In this document: positions 1 through 11,545 of the stretch, one piece after another
Layout of the letters: each line of letters begins with the position of its first letter
Numbering within the stretch: position 1 is the first letter of the stretch
Assembly: GCA_907165275.2 (NCBI GenBank)
Contig: OU015649.1
Coordinates: 7,036,001 to 7,100,000 of the forward strand
Reading direction: 5' to 3'
Length of the DNA stretch: 64,000 nt
DNA from: Zygaena filipendulae
Taxonomy: Eukaryota; Arthropoda; Insecta; Lepidoptera; Zygaenidae
The notes under the pieces: generated by a model
What the model saw: the letters and a program-made list of their open reading frames with translations, nothing else
Told to the model about the DNA's origin: nothing
Database searches by the model: none
Program-made: the position numbers and the translations under genes

Positions 1-2
1 AC

Positions 3-1682
3 TCTCATTTGAATCAAAATATGTCTGGTTTGAACCCTGCGCTTTTAGCTAGCCTGTCTAGCTTAAGTGCATTTGATCCTAAGACACTTGCTGCTACGTT
101 ATCGAATTTAACTGGCTTTGATCCCAAACTGCTTGGAACATTTGATCCAAAACTTTTGTCCAGCATTAGTAGTTTAGATCCCAAAAATAATCCATTATTG
201 AATTCATTTGGTAGTATGCCGAATTTATTGGGAAATATTACAGGCGGCAATATATTTGCAAATTTGGCAGGATTAGGACTGTCGGGATTTTCTTCACTCG
301 ATATGAACAGTTTAAACTCGACAAATACTTCCAATGAAAATAAATCCAAATCGAGAAAGCCATCTGAAAGTGGGACAGCTTCAAGTACTAAAACTGCCAG
401 TTCACAGTTCCCATTTGTTTTTCCAAATCCAAACATGCTATATCCTCAGCTAGGATTAAGCGGATTGAATCCGTTTGGAATGCATTCGGGACTTTCATCA
501 GCATATGATGCTTTAGGACTTCTAGGAAATAATTTGGCTGCTAGTTCTGGTTCTGGCACATACCCTAGCCATAGTTCTACTCGCAGTACTGCTAAGACTA
601 CAACTGCAAGATCATCAACTGTAGTTACTAACTCAGCTACGTCCCGACAGCAAAAAGCGTCATCGGATCGCCAACATTCAAGTCAGTTACCTCAAATACT
701 GCTTCCTCCAGATCCATATCTACTCGAATCTCTTTCTAAACAAACTTTAAATTACGAAACCATGCCCAAACCAGATAAAAGGTCTCGCGATGACAGTCAT
801 GAAACAACTGCTACTGATTTATCAAAAACTGACAAAAAGAATATTTCCTATGAGGGTTTAAGACAACATGTACCCCCGGAATTTGCTGCTGTGCAAGAAA
901 AGTTGTTAAAAGGTGATAAAAAGGATATTGATATCAGCAAAATGTTGTTAGAACAAATGGCATCTGGCGCTCTCAGTGCTAGTTTAGTGAGTTCAGCGGA
1001 AGGCAAAAAAGTTAAAGATGATAAAGACGCTTACGAGAAATTGGGTAAAATCTCTTCTGATTATACTCGATCGTTAACTGGTGGAGAATGCGTTAATATT
1101 TCAACATTACATAAGAGATCCCATGAAGATACGTCAGATGAACCTGAGAACTGTTCATTACAAGCTACAAATTTAATTCCAGCCAAAAAAGTAAAAGAAC
1201 CTGTCTCATCTGATGAAATCACCAAGTTGGATAAGCGACCAGAAACTACAGCACACTCGGGAGAAATGGATCTCGAAGACTTGATAGCTCCATCTACTGT
1301 CATTAAAAGCGGAATGAAACCTAGTGATTTTGATAACAATGCCGCGAAGCCCCCGACTATGGAATCCAAGTCGCCGGTTAATTCATCTATGATGGACAGA
1401 GAAGATAAACAACCGACTAACCTTGGTATACAAACTACCTATCATGACGAACATAATGTACATAGAGTAAATGAAGCGTTACTAGGTTCTGATGTAATAA
1501 ATATTGAAAGTCAAGATAGTACGGTTATAGAAGAATCGAATGTGGAAGACATGTCGTTCAACGATGGTAATCGAAAAGCAAATAAAAAAAAAGGTCGTAA
1601 ATCGTCTGAAGATAACACATCAGTTGGACCTCGACGCGAATTGAGATCCAGCACCGGAAGGCAATCTACAGATAGTCATTAA
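3..1682 (+). CDS. C-terminal coding exon of a large low-complexity nuclear protein (possibly CHD7/kismet-like); 5' partial
   Basis: The reading frame is open from the window edge to a double stop (TAA TAA) at 1680-1685, giving about 559 residues. No start codon is needed, so this looks like the last exon of a longer gene. The first 100 residues repeat short modules of the type FDPK(T/L)L, alternating with Leu/Asn/Gly-rich stretches. Ser/Thr-rich and then Lys/Glu-rich acidic-basic linkers follow. Near residue 285 is a more conserved-looking segment (PPEFAAVQEKLL, then DISKMLLEQMASGA). The tail is basic (NKKKGRK) and ends RSSTGRQSTDSH. No enzymatic domain lies in this part. The GLNP/FDPKLL repeats and the nuclear-type composition resemble the C-terminal region of CHD7/kismet chromatin remodellers. 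That assignment is inference from composition, not from a diagnostic domain. The coding nature itself is secure: a long frame, balanced codon use and a clean stop. Confidence 0.8.
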   Translation, partial: SHLNQNMSGLNPALLASLSSLSAFDPKTLAATLSNLTGFDPKLLGTFDPKLLSSISSLDPKNNPLLNSFGSMPNLLGNITGGNIFANLAGLGLSGFSSLDMNSLNSTNTSNENKSKSRKPSESGTASSTKTASSQFPFVFPNPNMLYPQLGLSGLNPFGMHSGLSSAYDALGLLGNNLAASSGSGTYPSHSSTRSTAKTTTARSSTVVTNSATSRQQKASSDRQHSSQLPQILLPPDPYLLESLSKQTLNYETMPKPDKRSRDDSHETTATDLSKTDKKNISYEGLRQHVPPEFAAVQEKLLKGDKKDIDISKMLLEQMASGALSASLVSSAEGKKVKDDKDAYEKLGKISSDYTRSLTGGECVNISTLHKRSHEDTSDEPENCSLQATNLIPAKKVKEPVSSDEITKLDKRPETTAHSGEMDLEDLIAPSTVIKSGMKPSDFDNNAAKPPTMESKSPVNSSMMDREDKQPTNLGIQTTYHDEHNVHRVNEALLGSDVINIESQDSTVIEESNVEDMSFNDGNRKANKKKGRKSSEDNTSVGPRRELRSSTGRQSTDSH

Positions 1683-2255
1683 TAAGACCATTGTGATTAA
1701 AATAAACACAAACAGATATTTTGTCTACGTCTGTAATTTGAAGCAGACCGTTCTCATTGATGAGGAGTAGGATTCTAATCCACATTGAATGGTAAAGTTT
1801 ATGTAGTTGAAACTATACAGGCAGATCATTGCAAGGAGTGGAGGCGTCGTCTAGAGCATAGAGATTTGAGGTTTATTCCTCTCCCGTCTATGAAGCTTTG
1901 TTCTCAAAACTTATGAATGTAAATTAGCGCATTTCAAAATTGATTACTTGTTTCTATGGTGTTACATGTTGATATGAACTTTGGTCACACGTCGTGTGTC
2001 GACGTGTTACACGTCAGCCAGTTAAATACTTATAACTCTAGTCTTGAAGAAGTCCAAATTATTCTTTCGAGATGGAACACTAAAATGGAGACCTGATAAC
2101 GCTTTTGGGCCGTAGTTTGAATGTATAATTTAAAAAAACCTCGAAGAAAGGGGAAAATATAACTCAAGGTTTACAAAGTATTTTTGAAATATATTAGGTT
2201 TATTGATTTACAAGGAATAGCCATAAGTCGTTATTGTCCGTCTCGAACTATCGGT
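1683..2255. other. 3' UTR / intergenic, nothing recognised
   Basis: No frame of note is present. Part of this stretch is probably the 3' UTR of the upstream gene. It contains a small imperfect GTCACACGTCGTGTGTCGACG palindrome-like patch near 1983-2003. Confidence 0.3.
1701..1706 (+). terminator. Candidate polyadenylation signal AATAAA
   Basis: An AATAAA hexamer lies 19 nt after the stop codon of the 5'-partial gene. It is close for a 3' UTR, so it may be bypassed. No unambiguous downstream cleavage element was seen, and the true 3' end could be further right. Confidence 0.3.
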
Positions 2256-2261
2256 TTATTA

Positions 2262-2495
2262 TAATCTAATATATATAAATCACGTGTCACGTTGTTTGTC
2301 CGCGATGGACTCCGAAACTACTGAACTGATTTTGATGAAATTTTGCAACCATTTATAATGTGGTCCAACTTAAAAGATAGGATAATTTTTATCCCGGAAT
2401 TCCCTCGGGAACTGAAGGACATAGAGTACTTTTTCCCGCAACCTCCGCGGGAACTCCGAAATTACCGCGGATGAAATCACGTGGGACAGCTAGTT
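2262..2495 (+). repeat. Dispersed lepidopteran short repeat, family A
   Basis: It begins with AATATATATAAATCACGTG and continues through GTTTGTCCGCGATGGACTCC. It contains the CCCTCGGGAACT / CCGCGGGAACTCCG cores and ends GGGACAGCTAGTTA. Closely matching copies lie at 54898-55132 and 61068-61235, with a truncated one near 20530-20615. It carries no coding potential and is probably a non-autonomous interspersed element. Confidence 0.75.
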
Positions 2496-2499
2496 ATTT

Positions 2500-3840
2500 A
2501 TAATTTTGTTCTCTTTCTGGCACTGGCACTGTATTAGAATACTGAGCTTCTTGAATGAGACCAATTGTTTTTAAAAGTGGGCCAAAGAAGGCTCGCGTTT
2601 TCAGCAGAAATAGTCATAAGAAAAGTATAGAGCGCCTGTTGTTTCTAGAGATTTACAGATATGATTTGCACAAAGGAGGCGTGATAAAGAAATTTGACCC
2701 CCCCCTCTATCTCTCTGCGTCGAGTTGAACGTAAACAATTCTTCACCAACGATTTATCTTCGTAGCGCCTATATCGCTAGTGACAAGACCCTACGTTATG
2801 GCATTATGCAAACGATATAGGTTCAGGATTTAAAATTTTTGAGGCTATGTTTTATTCTCATCCACACATACACTTACATACAAATTAGTAATAATTCATT
2901 AATATCAATATCATTACATAATCAAGATAATTTAATTTATTATGTGATGTCTCTACCATCACAATTGAGTTTAATTGTAACTGCACTGCGTAAATGATTA
3001 TTTTACAGTATTAATTCGCGTATAAATATGACAAATAATAACTTGAGACATCTGAAACGGACATTGTGCATTGTAACCCAGAAATAAAATAAGAATCACT
3101 TAAAAATACAATTTACTTAATATTTTATACTAAAATAAACATGAAAATTTTGTTTTTTTAATTTTATACGTAATTTTGTTAAAAGTGCTTCTACGCTTAT
3201 CTTATACTTTCATTTTCTATTAAATTAATGAATTAAGTTTAATCAAATAAGCCTACTCCTAATGCTATTGCATTGTTTCCTTTCGAACTTTGTTCGCAAT
3301 TTGTTTTCTATGAAACATGAGTCGTAAACGAGATAATCTTCATACGTCATACATATATCAAGAACTGAAAGGTTGCTTATCTAAAACTGAATTATCATGG
3401 AGAAATTGCAAGAAAAATCGTTTCTGCAATCCAAGTTGTATTTAATCGTAAGATTGTAAGTCGGGCAAGGAACTGACCATCATAATAATATGATAAGTAT
3501 ATTATTATTATGATGATGATGTTACAATAAGGTTTTTTTTTTAATACCTTACTCATATAAATATGAAGTTATGTTTATAATGACTCCGTGTCTGTCCTGT
3601 TATAGTCATAAATATAAATTTTGTAAGGATTAACTAAATATTTGTAATTGTTGATAAAAAATTCAATGTTGTGTTACATGATTTTTAAATCTTAAGAGCA
3701 AATACTATATACAGGCTGAATTATTCAGGTGGTCGTGAATGGGAAATTTGATAACTACTTACAAGGAAGAGCGAAAGAACTTGTTTTGATACTCAAAAAC
3801 AATAATTTTAATACGTCTTACATAATATAATAACATGAAC
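2500..3840. other. AT-rich intergenic DNA
   Basis: No gene or clear repeat was recognised. There is a short CCCCCC tract at 2699-2704 and an ATTATTATGATGATGATG microsatellite near 3500-3520. Confidence 0.4.
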
Positions 3841-3865
3841 GCGTTGTTTTGTGATAAGCTGTGAA

Positions 3866-4255
3866 GTCAAATGGCGTCATGGCGACGGACAGCAGCGTGG
3901 AAAGGGTGCGAGAAAGTCAGAGATACATAAAAAGTGAAAGGGAGGGAAAGGCGCGAGAGGAGTAATACACCTACCTTTATCGCTACTTTTTTGAAGTCGG
4001 TTAAAAATTACATTTAAGTGAAAGGTTATAATAATGGTAAGTTATCAATTTGACATGTTTAGTGCCGTGATATGCTGTTATGACGTCATAGCGACGGAAA
4101 GTAGCGTGAGGACGGTGCGAGAGAGTGAGAGATAGATAAAAAGGAAAAAAATGCAAAGTGAGAAATAGTTTCAGGAAAGTAGTGTGAGGACGGTGCGAGA
4201 GAGTGAGAGATAGAGAAAAAGGAATAGGGAAAAAATGCAAAGTGAGGAATAGACC
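3866..4255. repeat. Locally duplicated repeat (GACGTCA / GTGCGAGAGAGTGAGAG units)
   Basis: Two related blocks (about 3870-3960 and 4078-4160) carry ATGACGTCATAGCGACGGA followed by GTGCGAGAGAGTGAGAGATAG and AAAGGAAAAAATGCAAAGTG. A partial third unit lies at 4172-4250. An inverted relative is at about 12750-12900. The block is flanked by GAAGTCGGTTAAAA-type sequence, which also borders other repeats in this window. The antisense frame at 4001-4240 is a by-product of the repeat. Confidence 0.6.
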
Positions 4256-4499
4256 ACTGCAACTGGTCGTTCTAAGCTTTATAGACGATTTTTGTTTCTT
4301 TGGCTCATGGGAATCAGCAGATTATATTTTTCCCGCTATTCTTGAGTGATTTACTTCAAAATAAAAAATAAATCAACTGCGCTCGAGAATGACAAGCTGG
4401 CGGTTTTTTTTTTTTGCAAGTTTGTGATCCTCTAACTCCCTTACGTCACGTTCAAATCGTCAGAATATTCATATACACACTTGCCAGCATGTAATTAAC

Positions 4500-4715
4500 C
4501 CACCATATCTTAATCTGACGCGCTCGAGTATTTCGAGTATCGATTTTTTTTACTAATCTGATCGATTATCCTAGACGCACCCACCAGTGTAGAGGACCTA
4601 TATTTGGTGGAGGTACTCAACATGGTGCAAGGTACCCACCCCCCTTATGTTCATCTGACGCGCTTTAGCAAATCCACAAATCCCTTCTTGGACTCTCGTA
4701 CTACGTAATTATTAG
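4500..4715 (+). repeat. Repeat carrying TCTGACGCGCTCGAGTATTTC
   Basis: The segment from CTGACGCGCTCGAGTATTTC through TAGAGGACCTATATTTGGTG to CTCTCGTACTAC is duplicated with divergence at 12027-12212. The core CTGAYGCGCTCGAGTAT recurs near 13430 and 13730, so it is a short dispersed unit. Confidence 0.6.
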
Positions 4716-5289
4716 ATACGTAAACGGTACCGCAGCTCAGCACTCGGCAAAAAATTCAAAATTCGGCAGACGTCATTCCTTGACAGTGTTTCGGGGTGGA
4801 CTGCGGGGCGCAGTGGGGAGCTGGAGCACTGAGGCGCGCCGGCCCGTGATAACAATTAGTTATGTAAAACATTAAATTAATTCAATTTTATCGATTTTTT
4901 TCCCGAAATGGATTACTTGGCTTGCGATAAAATATATCGTGTAAGTTTCAAAATCATGTTCTATATAAATTTTCGTCATAAAATAAATTTAAAGTGTTAA
5001 AAATTGGCTGTTTGGATATTTTTTCTATCGAGCGAAGTTATTTAAATCGTATATCGATCTGTCAAAATGGATACATAAACTATTCAACTCCACCATATAT
5101 TTTTTCCACTCTCCCTACTTCAAGAAATGATGACGAAAAATGGAAAGAAACAATGTACTTTTTTGAAGTTTAGCGACCAGATGGGCCCTTAACGATGGAC
5201 TTATTGAAGGACGATGTTCAGTACCAAATTCTCGTCTCAAAGAAACGTAAAAATTAATTTGGATGTAGAAAAAATGTGCATGTTGACTA

Positions 5290-5465
5290 ATTTTTTTTTT
5301 AGTCCGTCTAAAATATTGGACACGTATTTTTTATTTTTTTACGTAATCAAAAAATAACGGCGATACATTGAGTTGAAATTTAGCGTGAAGGACGTCACTA
5401 TTCGGACAGTTTGTATGGCGGTTTTATCGGTTAGTGACGTCACGACCCATTCACCCTAAACTTTA
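5290..5465. repeat. Fragment of an AGTCCGTC-type inverted-repeat element
   Basis: Shared pieces are TTTAGTCCGTCTAAAATATTGGACACG, the block ACGTAATCAAAAAATAACGGCG, and GTGACGTCACGACC. The same blocks occur at 11917-12010 and 18940-19205, and in the most complete copy at 28794-29128. Confidence 0.6.
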
Positions 5466-6590
5466 ATGCGCTTTATCTCTGTATATTTTTTTTATTTGAA
5501 AAAGCAAAAAAGTACGTGTCTATTGTTTTTTTATTTTCTAACTGATGGACTAATTAGAAATTTGATTTTTAAAAGAAGTCTGTTAAAATGCGTTTCGAGA
5601 AAGTCATTCAAAGTGTTTTTTTGTGTAACTATTCAATATTGTCAAAATAACGAGTTTTGTTTGTTATTAGTGTTTCTGAATTTGTTTCTTCACCACAGCG
5701 AAATAAAAATTTTGCAGATTTACAGTCAGCGCAGATCTGACTATTATTATTTTAAGCGGCTAATTTAAAAACTGGGTATTTTACTGCTATGAATTAGGTG
5801 GACTATTTAATTGATTTAGGTTCACGTCTGGATTAAAGATCAGTGGCACAATTATTAAACAGTTTCCAAATTCGTATACAAATTGAAACAAGCAGTAATA
5901 CCTACATTGCGCGAAACTAAAGGGCTAGGTATTTTGACCGTGATTTCATACGCAAAATAGTAAATTTTGCTATTATTAGTTATACTCGAATCTCTGGTTG
6001 TTTAATAAAAATAATTTCGTACATAAACTTTCAAAATAGTGATGCCATTGAATGTGGGTTGTCAAAGGACAAAGTTCCATCTTGACCAAGATTTTGCTAC
6101 TAGGAGAGCGCTCGAGCCAGTTTGATGTTTTATTAAAATCAAAATAAGTTCGCTCGGGTAGTTTACACATTAGCTATATGAAACTTTCTGAGTTTGTTTC
6201 AGTATATCGATTAAATACACCTAACGTGTGGTTTAAAACATACAATGTGCAACATGATTTTAAATTAATACCATTTATTGTAACATCGATGATCTCTCAT
6301 GTTTTACTAAATAATTATTAAATTGATTATGTTAAATATTACGTGTTTAAAAATTTGGTCCTATACACCATGTGAATAAAGTATTTCCCTTTTATAATAC
6401 TTTGTAAAGATTTGTGATTGTGTTTCAAAAACTATGCTTCTCGTAGCGTTCATCCGGGTCCGTAGTTGAGATACAGGAAGCTGGTCGACTTCAAATTCCA
6501 CAACTCGACTCTCAACTCGACTTCGAGACACTTGCACAATGCACAGTGGGATGAAGGATTTACAATTTATTTTTAAATTTTTTTATGTAT

Positions 6591-7440
6591 AGGTAAAACT
6601 GGCTTGCGGTTTCACCTGCCTGAGTTTTGGAATTCCCGCAGGAACTCCAAAGTAGCCTAATTTATTTCTTACTAGCTGTTCACCCGTGTTAGTTTCGGAG
6701 ATGCCGCGGGTATTCTGAGATAAAAGTACTTACTGTTAATAAGTATACCCTATATTTTTTTTCTGTAGGTACCTACTACCTACCCTTGACAACATGTAGG
6801 TGGTATACAAAGTTTAATGTAGTTACTTCTGCGTTAATTTCGGAGTCTCTGTGGGAATTCCGGTATAAAAAGTAGCCTATGTCCTTCTCTGTACCTTTGA
6901 AAACGTGTATGCAAAATTTCGTGGTGATCAGTTGAGCCGTTTAGCTGTGAAAGCGTAAAAAATATACAAACTCACTTTCGCATTCATAATATCAGTAGGG
7001 ATAACATCAGCTATAGCAGTGAGAGTCCCGTCAAAATCGGTGCAACCGTTTTGGAGATTCACCTGCGTGAGTTACGGAATTCCCGCAGGAATTTCAAACT
7101 TTTTCATAAGAACCTACCTACTCCTTACAATAACAGAAAACCGTTCACACTTCACGCGTCCACCAACCGTTCAGGCGTGATGCCGGCCGTGACCAAGGGA
7201 AATAGGGATCTATTTTTTTATATGTATAGTATAGACTAGCTGTCCCGATAATTTCGGAGTTCCCGCGGAATTGTTCCATAAAAACTGCCCCCCTTTTTCA
7301 ACTCCTTAAGAGTAGAATTTCGAAAAATCCTTTCTTATCGGATGCAAGAACACCCTCCAAGTTTCAGGTCTACGATCAGCGGTTTAGGCTGTGCGTTGAT
7401 CCGTCAGGACAAAGCATTTTATATGTACATATAGATATTA
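6591..7440 (+). repeat. Cluster of dispersed lepidopteran short repeats, family B
   Basis: Several partial copies follow one another. Each shows some of: ACTAGCTGTTCACCCG, a CCGCGGG(A)AATTCC core, TATGCAAAATTTCGTGGTGAT, and GAAAGCGTAAAAAA or AACTCACTTTCGCATTTATAATAT. Copies lie at about 6591-6668, 6672-6995, 7050-7105 and 7234-7440. No protein is encoded; the short frame at 7051-7239 is repeat sequence. Confidence 0.65.
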
Positions 7441-7960
7441 TATTGATAAACCTTTAATAAAATCTCTTTGTCTCTAAGATTATGTACCTACCTAGGACTC
7501 TGGTTTTTCGTCCCATTCTTAACTTTTTCATTCGAACTCATCCGAAATTATAGGCATTGAAGTCTTTTTAAATCTAATTTATAATATTTTTGACCTTCGT
7601 ATGACTGTCATTATAATCTTGTTATTACCTTCTCTCTGATTTTGTTTAAAATTAACTTGCTCAAAGCCTATGAACTTTTGAGCAAGTCAATTGTAAAAAC
7701 ACAGTTCGTATTAACTCTTTCAGTAGCTTCTGTGTCTGATTTAAATATTAGTGTTCTGCTGCAATCATAATTAAAAAGAAATAATTTATTTTTTCCAATT
7801 TCTTTTGCATTTTAATGGGAATTCTTTTAAGTAAGTACCTACTTATGGTCTTTAGAGCTTGCACTTGCCTCTTGTGTAAATAAGTTTAGTCGACAGAAGT
7901 TTTAAAATATTGTTTTTTTATACTTTTTCGAGCACTGGCACATCGGTTGGTATAAGGTTA

Positions 7961-7999
7961 TCGCGGCGTTCTTACGTAGCTTAGGTAAGAACTCCGCGA
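7961..7999. repeat. Small hairpin
   Basis: The arms TCGCGGCGTTCTTAC and GTAAGAACTCCGCGA pair with one mismatch around the short loop GTAGCTTAG. No associated gene is evident. Confidence 0.5.
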
Positions 8000-8171
8000 C
8001 CGCGACGAACGCAGCTCTATAATGCCCAGAGGTCGCCAAGGTCGAATGAGCTTTATAGTTCTGTCCAGATGCCTGAGCCGTAGGTACCTACTCCTCACGA
8101 TCTCTTTACAAGCAATGTAGTAGGTACAACGCTGAATATTCGCTCAGGGATAAAGGAATTATATCCATACT

Positions 8172-8360
8172 AGTATATCCATCCACGGTTTCACCCGCGG
8201 TTCGGAGATCCCGCGGGAATTCCAGGACTAAAAGTACCCTATGTACTTTTCTGTATCCTTGTAAACGTAGGTATATGCAAAATTTCGTAATGATAGGTAG
8301 GTCGAGAGCGGTTAGGGCGTGAAAGCGTAGGTAACCAACTCATTTTCGCGTTTACAAATG
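8172..8360 (+). repeat. Dispersed short repeat, family B
   Basis: It shows the CGGTTTCACCCGCGGTTCGG start, the CCCGCGGGAATTCC core, GTATATGCAAAATTTCGTAATG, and a CACTCATTTTCGCG-type end. Confidence 0.65.
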
Positions 8361-8886
8361 GATTTAAAATCTTGTCGCACTGTGCACTGACAAAGAGTTA
8401 ATTATATTATCACACATTTTTTATATTATTTTAAGGATGATTGTATGAGTTTTCTTCGTTCTCTACCTACGGACCAACTCTTTGTTCATTCAAGGTTTTA
8501 ATTGAATATTGAACATATTAACATATTTTGGTTTGATAAATTATGTTTTAATCGAGACACCCACATATATTTTATGTGTTAAAAACCTTAAATCTAATCA
8601 AAAATAATCTTTTTGGTCGATATCGTACCCAACTATTTATGTTTGAATACCTAATTTTAAGAGTAGTTTAAATTACTTTAAAATAGCGCATAGTTAATAG
8701 TAATGCATTATTGTATATTGATAATGATAATTGTAATAGAAGACTGGATAATTATTGTCATTCAGGATACCTGCTGCGAAGTTTTTCCACGTGACTATTG
8801 GTATAATGATTTATTGAACAAGTTACTGCTTCATGTAATCAATATGTATTTATTTTTATTAGTTAGAAGTTTTAGTGTAAATGAAT

Positions 8887-9122
8887 ACAATATAATAATA
8901 TACTATAATTGGACCTTTTTATTTCAGTTTTTCATACTAATATTATAATCGTTAGATAGATATCTCAGACGAAATATAGATATAATCTATCTCGCGATAT
9001 AATAATATAATACAATATAATAATATACTATAATTGGACCTTTTTATTTCAGTTTTTCATACTAATATTATAATCGTTAGATAGATATCTCAGACGAAAT
9101 ATAGATATAATCTATCTCGCGA
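8887..9122 (+). repeat. Recent direct duplication, 125 bp period
   Basis: ACAATATAATAATATACTAT through CTATCTCGCGA occurs at 8887-8997 and again at 9012-9122. The two copies look identical over 111 bp and are separated by 14 bp. Near identity in unselected AT-rich DNA implies a recent tandem duplication or an assembly artefact. Confidence 0.85.
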
Positions 9123-9476
9123 GATTGTAAATTGTCAAAAGATCGTAAACCGTAACACTGCTATTGGCGCATCGCGACATGCTCAGCTGCAGTAGGTACA
9201 ATCCTTACCTAACCAATAACCATAATTATAATCTACCGAAAAATTATGCGTTAAACGCATTAAATTGTAAGCAGTATGTTAAGGTTACGATTCACCACGG
9301 AATGATATTACGGTTACGGTTCACCACGGATAGATAGATTTAATATGAAAACAGACGAAAACCAGCGTAGCTCGCTGAGTTTCGCCCACAAAGGATAACG
9401 ACACGGTGACTTATTTTTACCGTGATAACGATCAACTATTATTGGTTACGCACACAAATATTTACTACAATAACTA

Positions 9477-10832
9477 GAGTCATTCGGGTCAAGAGCACGC
9501 ACTTTATTTTTGACAGTCTCAAAAACCTATCCAGAATAAGATATCTGACTTGTTAAGATGTAAAATTGGTAAAATATTTAATATATTTTCACCATTTAAT
9601 CAAATTTACCACCGAGGTTAATTAGTTTGTGCTCTACATACGTTTAAATTAAAAAAGTCATGATGCGTACTCTTGTCCCGATATGTGGGTAAAATTACGC
9701 ATGCCTTAGGGTAAAGATACGCGCGCGGGGTAAACGTGCGCATTCAGATTACTAAGAGGAGACTAAAATAAAATTTAACTGTGCAAAAATCAACATTTAT
9801 TAAATTTTGTCATTAACACAATCAGCCACTTCAGCATTAACAAAATTAATTTCTTCCATGATAAAAATTCTATTTGGGCGCAAATTAAGAGTATCATAAA
9901 CTTCTTTGAGCGTAGTGTAAAATAGCTGTTCTTGAATTTTATTAAAACCAATTGCTCTGGCCAAGCTGATAGGCGCTGACTGACATCAACTTGTTGAGAA
10001 TTTCTTTTAAGAAAATCTACCCAATCTCGACCAGTCATCCTGCTGCAGAAACGGTATTCTATATTATGGCGGTTGCAAACTCCTATGCCAATCTTCTGAA
10101 ATCTTTTTAGTTAATACCGAAAAATCTATCGTCAATATCTTGACTTTGCTAAACGAGGTTTAAAACAACCCAAAGACGTTGGCATGTGAGTAGTTTTTAG
10201 CTTTTTCGTAAGGCACCTTCACTAATGTCAACTTCTTGAGAAGCTCGTCTTCGGCTTTGTCTTTTTTGCAGTAGTTTTTTAACCTTAATTATTCTGAGAT
10301 GAGGGCCTTCTGTGGGACCTTCCTTACATAATTCCTCGGTATTTGGCTGTGTTCTAAAACAATAAATAACCGGTAAATAACTTTTGGATGTTTTATTATG
10401 CCTATAAGCACGAAACGTGGGTAAAAGTACGCGTGCGTACTTTTAAACTCGCACTCTTACCCCAATCGGCAAATATATCAAATGATTGGGCACTACACAT
10501 AGGTTAATTACTTTTTATGAATATGGTATACTTACTTAAAAACTACAATAAATGAACAATAGAAATATAATAAACTTACTGGCATAGAATCATCCATCTA
10601 AATGCAACACACTTTTCCCTGGCACAAATATCCAACGAAATAACTGCACTAAAGTTGTGCAGCGACCTGTCGCGACCACTACTGATATTGCGTCGGGGCA
10701 GCATGTGGCTCCTAAACGGTGACTCTAACGTCACCAAGTTTTGCAAACAAACACCTCATTCCCTCCCTCCTCTGTTGGAGATCGGGCTACTGCGTACACT
10801 TACCCACTGCGTTCTGTTACCCCGAATGACTC
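9477..10832 (-). mobile_element. pogo/Tigger-like DNA transposon with TIRs and TA target duplication
   Basis: The left end GAGTCATTCGGGTCAAGAGC is inverted at the right end (reading inward on the minus strand, GAGTCATTCGGGGTAACAGA). Both ends are flanked by TA (9475-9476 and 10833-10834), the target site of Tc1/mariner/pogo transposases. Subterminal repeats of the form GGGTAAAATTACGCATGC occur near 9688-9735 and are inverted near 10419-10464, probably as transposase-binding repeats. The interior holds a decayed transposase on the minus strand. The total length of 1,356 bp is short for an autonomous pogo element, which together with the decay makes this copy defective. Confidence 0.75.
9790..10120 (-). 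pseudogene. Decayed pogo/Tigger-type transposase fragment
   Basis: An 82-residue frame at 9790-10038 begins MTGRDWVDFLKRNSQ and runs into VDVSQRLSAW. This matches the pattern of the linker between the CENP-B-like HTH and the DDE domain of pogo/Tigger transposases (typically a GxxWLxxFLKR segment followed by an LS..RA..F motif). Downstream the frame drifts, but the expected continuation (an LKEVYDTLNLRPNRIF-like stretch) can be read in a neighbouring frame, so at least one frameshift has occurred. The DDE catalytic residues are not present. It lies inside TA-flanked inverted repeats, which supports the assignment. Confidence 0.6.
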
Positions 10833-10833
10833 T

Positions 10834-11205
10834 AATAGTACATTGTTATCCTAGGGGTGAAAGTAACGTAAGTAAGCCAATAGATCGAGGGACTAAATAA
10901 GTCTTTCTCCCGAGGATAACACTGTGCTTTTCATTACGAATGCAAGGAAAGTCAAAATAAAAATAGAAAAAAATGAGTGAATTTTATTTTACATAAATCA
11001 ACCATTAGGTGTGCTACTGGCCAGTAAGTATGCCCCCTATGACATAAAAAAAAACTTGAGTTTCTGCAGTATCCAGCTGTCAGTTGAAAGCGATTCTCCC
11101 TAGGGCTGAAAAGGGTTACTTTCAACCCGCTTCTCAGGCAACTTCAGACCTACTTTCCGAGTATGAGTAATTAAATAGTACATTGTTATCCTAGGGGTGA
11201 AAGTA
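10834..11205. repeat. Repeat family with GTACATTGTTATCCTAGGGG ends, copy 1
   Basis: It shares with 14334-14945 the blocks GTACATTGTTATCCTAGGGG, GATCGAGGGACTAAATAAGT, AACACTGTGCTTTTCATTAC, and CAGTTGAAAGCGATTCTCCC through CTACTTTCCGAGTATGAGTA. A second GTACATTGTTATCCTAGGGG lies at 11178. It abuts the right end of the pogo-like element. No coding potential was seen. Confidence 0.65.
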
Positions 11206-11211
11206 ACTTTA

Positions 11212-11545
11212 ACTCGTATCATCGGTCGATAATATCGCATCCGTTATTGCGATGACTGTTTTCAGTACATTTTGTATTAGGATGGCCATGGGTGTTACAC
11301 ATTGCTGCGATAATAACGCCGCAATGGAAGTAGGACGTTGCGTTTCTCCGTCCTGCGATATTCCGATATGAGTTCCAGAATGTTTTGTATCAGGACACAA
11401 ACGACCGCACACACACTTGCGATAATAACGTTAGTACTTGACAGTTTGACAGTTTGAAATATCGGAAGATAAAAACGCAACTTTGTACCTACAAGGACGC
11501 ATTATCGCAATATGCGATATTATCGAGCGATAATAACGCGCCTGT
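11212..11545. repeat. Region of reiterated GCGATAATAACG / CGATATTATCG motifs
   Basis: Near-copies of TGCGATAATAACG occur near 11306, 11417 and 11528, mixed with CGATAATATCGC and TATCGCAATATGCGATATTATCG. The motif is self-complementary in part, and the block looks like nested or decayed inverted-repeat termini. Confidence 0.5.

Noticed and set aside
14..436. Long antisense frames opposite the first exon (14-436, 1061-1369)
   Set aside because: They mirror a well-supported plus-strand coding exon and have no domain.
5466..5768. 100-codon plus-strand frame
   Set aside because: Low-complexity Phe/Leu/Lys translation of AT-rich DNA, next to repeat fragments; no recognisable domain or gene context.
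8703..8948. 81-codon plus-strand frame
   Set aside because: AT-rich translation that runs into a recent tandem duplication; no domain.
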